A stretch of 17,532 nt of DNA from an uncultured Clostridia bacterium (GTDB lineage: Bacteria; Bacillota; Clostridia; HGM11514). The notes beneath the pieces were generated by a model. That model did not search any database, was not told the origin of the DNA, and saw only the letters and a list, made by a program, of their open reading frames with translations. A program made the translations under genes and the position numbers. Within the stretch, counting starts at the first letter, position 1; every line of letters starts with the position of its first letter. Below, in pieces: positions 15,101 through 17,532 of this stretch. The stretch spans positions 1 to 17,532 of the forward strand of contig CABSMD010000033.1 in assembly GCA_902478725.1 (NCBI GenBank). Direction: 5' to 3'.

Positions 15101-15691
15101 CTCCTTGAGCTCTGCGCGCAATTCTGCCGACAATTCATCGAGATTAATCTCCTGCAACAACTCCTTGACCGCCTCGGCACCCATGCCGGCGCGGAATTTC
15201 TCGCCGTATTTGTCATAGGCATCACGGTATTCCTTTTCGCTTAACACCTGCTGCTTCATAAATGGGGTTTTGCCCGGGTCAATCACCACATAGGAGGCGA
15301 AATACAACACCTTTTCCAACAAACGCGGCGACATATCCAGCAGCAATCCCATCTTGCTGGGGACGCCCTTAAAATACCAAATGTGAGAAACCGGCGCGGC
15401 AAGCTCAATATGCCCCATCCGTTCCCGGCGCACCTTGGAACGGGTTACCTCAACACCGCAGCGGTCGCAGACGATGCCTTTATAGCGCACCCTTTTATAT
15501 TTACCGCAGTGACATTCCCAGTCCTTCTGCGGTCCGAAAATACGCTCGCAAAACAAGCCGTCACGCTCCGGCTTTAGAGTACGGTAGTTGATCGTCTCCG
15601 GCTTTTTTACCTCGCCTCTAGACCACTCGCGTATCTTTTCCGGAGATGAAAGACCAATCTTGATTGCGTCAAAATTTGTATATTCAGACAT
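12128..15691 (-). CDS. rpoC: DNA-directed RNA polymerase subunit beta'
   Basis: This 1187-residue polymerase subunit holds the catalytic magnesium. The N-terminal zinc site is Cys60, Cys62, Cys75 and Cys78. The active-site loop NADFDGDQM has its three aspartates at 449, 451 and 453. The second zinc site (EEDCGTH with CRAKVGVCAKC) precedes the trigger loop GEPGTQLTMRTFHTGG (Met913 within it). The length matches Bacillota, without the large insertions of proteobacterial beta'. The C-terminal end is short and acidic. The start ATG has AGGAGG 6 nt upstream, and that site overlaps the rpoB stop, so the two subunits are probably made by coupled translation. The gap between them is 11 nt. Confidence 0.99.
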   Translation of the reverse strand: MSEYTNFDAIKIGLSSPEKIREWSRGEVKKPETINYRTLKPERDGLFCERIFGPQKDWECHCGKYKRVRYKGIVCDRCGVEVTRSKVRRERMGHIELAAPVSHIWYFKGVPSKMGLLLDMSPRLLEKVLYFASYVVIDPGKTPFMKQQVLSEKEYRDAYDKYGEKFRAGMGAEAVKELLQEINLDELSAELRAELKEASGQKKVRIIKRLEVVESFRLSENDPSWMILDVIPVIPPDIRPMVQLDGGRFATSDLNDLYRRIINRNNRLKRLLDLGAPDIIVRNEKRMLQEAVDALIDNGRRGRPVTGPGNRALKSLSDMLKGKQGRFRQNLLGKRVDYSGRSVIVVGPDLKLFQCGLPKEMALELFKPFVMKRLVKEGKAHNIKSAKRMVERVKDEVWDVLEDVIKEHPVLLNRAPTLHRLGIQAFEPILVGGKALKLHPLVCTAYNADFDGDQMAVHVPLSAEAQAEARFLMLSANNLLKPQDGHPVTVPTQDMVLGSYYLTLLKENEKGAGKVFADFNEAVLAYQNGVVSLHAPIRVRACREIDGVKQYKIIDATVGRIIFNEDIPQDLGFVDRSDPEKAFDLEIAFLVKKGELGKIVDKCIKVHGTTQTAYVLDKIKSLGFKYSTRGAITISVSDMEIPEEKAGLLARAEEKVEVITNQFKRGLISDDERYNLVIDTWTNTSESVTKALMDNLDALNPIYMMAHSGARGSINQIRQLAAMRGLMADTSGRTLEIPIRANFREGLNVLEFFISSHGARKGLADTALRTADSGYLTRRLVDVSQDVIIREEDCGTHNGIVVRDIKDGNEVIEPLYERLIGRYTAEDVVHPETSEVMVKAGETRISEQMAKRIVDAGVKEVKIRSVLTCRAKVGVCAKCYGENLATSDDVNVGEAVGIIAAQSIGEPGTQLTMRTFHTGGVAGDDITQGLPRVEELFEARKPKGLAVIAEIGGTVSYAETKKRREVTITNNEIAEAKTYMIPFGSRMKVSEGDVIEAGDLITEGPVNPHDILRIKGIGAVQEHLTQEVQRVYKLQGVDINDKHIEVIVRQMMNKIKIEDPGDTTLLMGSLTDIFEFEEQNEKAVAEGKLPATGNRVLLGITKASLATDSFLSAASFQETTRVLTEAAIKGKIDPLVGLKENVIIGKLIPAGTGMPIYSDIEVDVDKPVEEVESEEAAVAELSGVEQF

Positions 15692-15702
15692 ATTTGACCT
15701 CC

Positions 15703-17532
<1,830 letters not shown>

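Overview
The window is chromosomal DNA from a low-to-moderate-GC Gram-positive bacterium, most likely a member of the Clostridia (Bacillota). The order rpoB-rpoC-L7Ae-like gene-rpsL-rpsG-fusA-tuf is typical of Bacillota, Shine-Dalgarno sequences are strong, sigma-A-type promoters are close to consensus, and the tRNA encodes its own CCA end. The species cannot be named from the sequence alone.

Right half, all on the minus strand, 17532 down to 7202: the transcription/translation cluster. It starts with the 3' part of rpoB (cut by the window edge), then rpoC, an L7Ae-family K-turn-binding ribosomal-type protein, rpsL (S12), rpsG (S7), fusA (EF-G) and tuf (EF-Tu). A fresh promoter lies directly after the rpoC stop, followed at once by a terminator-like hairpin. 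A second promoter serves tuf, and a strong terminator ends the cluster at 7156-7189. Three genes in the cluster start with GTG or TTG. The 151-nt rpsL-rpsG gap looks structured.

Middle: a monocistronic Fe/Mn superoxide dismutase gene (minus, 6437-7093) converges on a two-gene ABC exporter operon (plus, 2722-6380) at a shared 17-bp terminator stem. The two half-transporters are translationally coupled and are homologous to each other, so they probably form a heterodimer. Their promoter carries a perfect inverted repeat just upstream of the -35, and a roughly 200-nt leader with mutually exclusive hairpins precedes the first start codon.

Left, minus strand: a tRNA-Tyr(GTA) gene with a perfect consensus promoter and its own terminator, then an LCP-family cell-wall glycopolymer transferase, then two overlapping uracil-DNA glycosylase genes. 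The upstream glycosylase has the four cysteines of a 4Fe-4S family 4 enzyme. The downstream one has lost all four. A second perfect consensus promoter at the left edge overlaps the last stop codon and fires out of the window, probably toward a strongly expressed gene or stable RNA.

Most of the window is housekeeping. The parts least explained by known biology are the ABC leader and operator, the str promoter with its hairpin, the iron-sulfur-free glycosylase, and the superoxide dismutase with a substituted second-shell position. I saw no phage, insertion sequence, CRISPR array or defence system.
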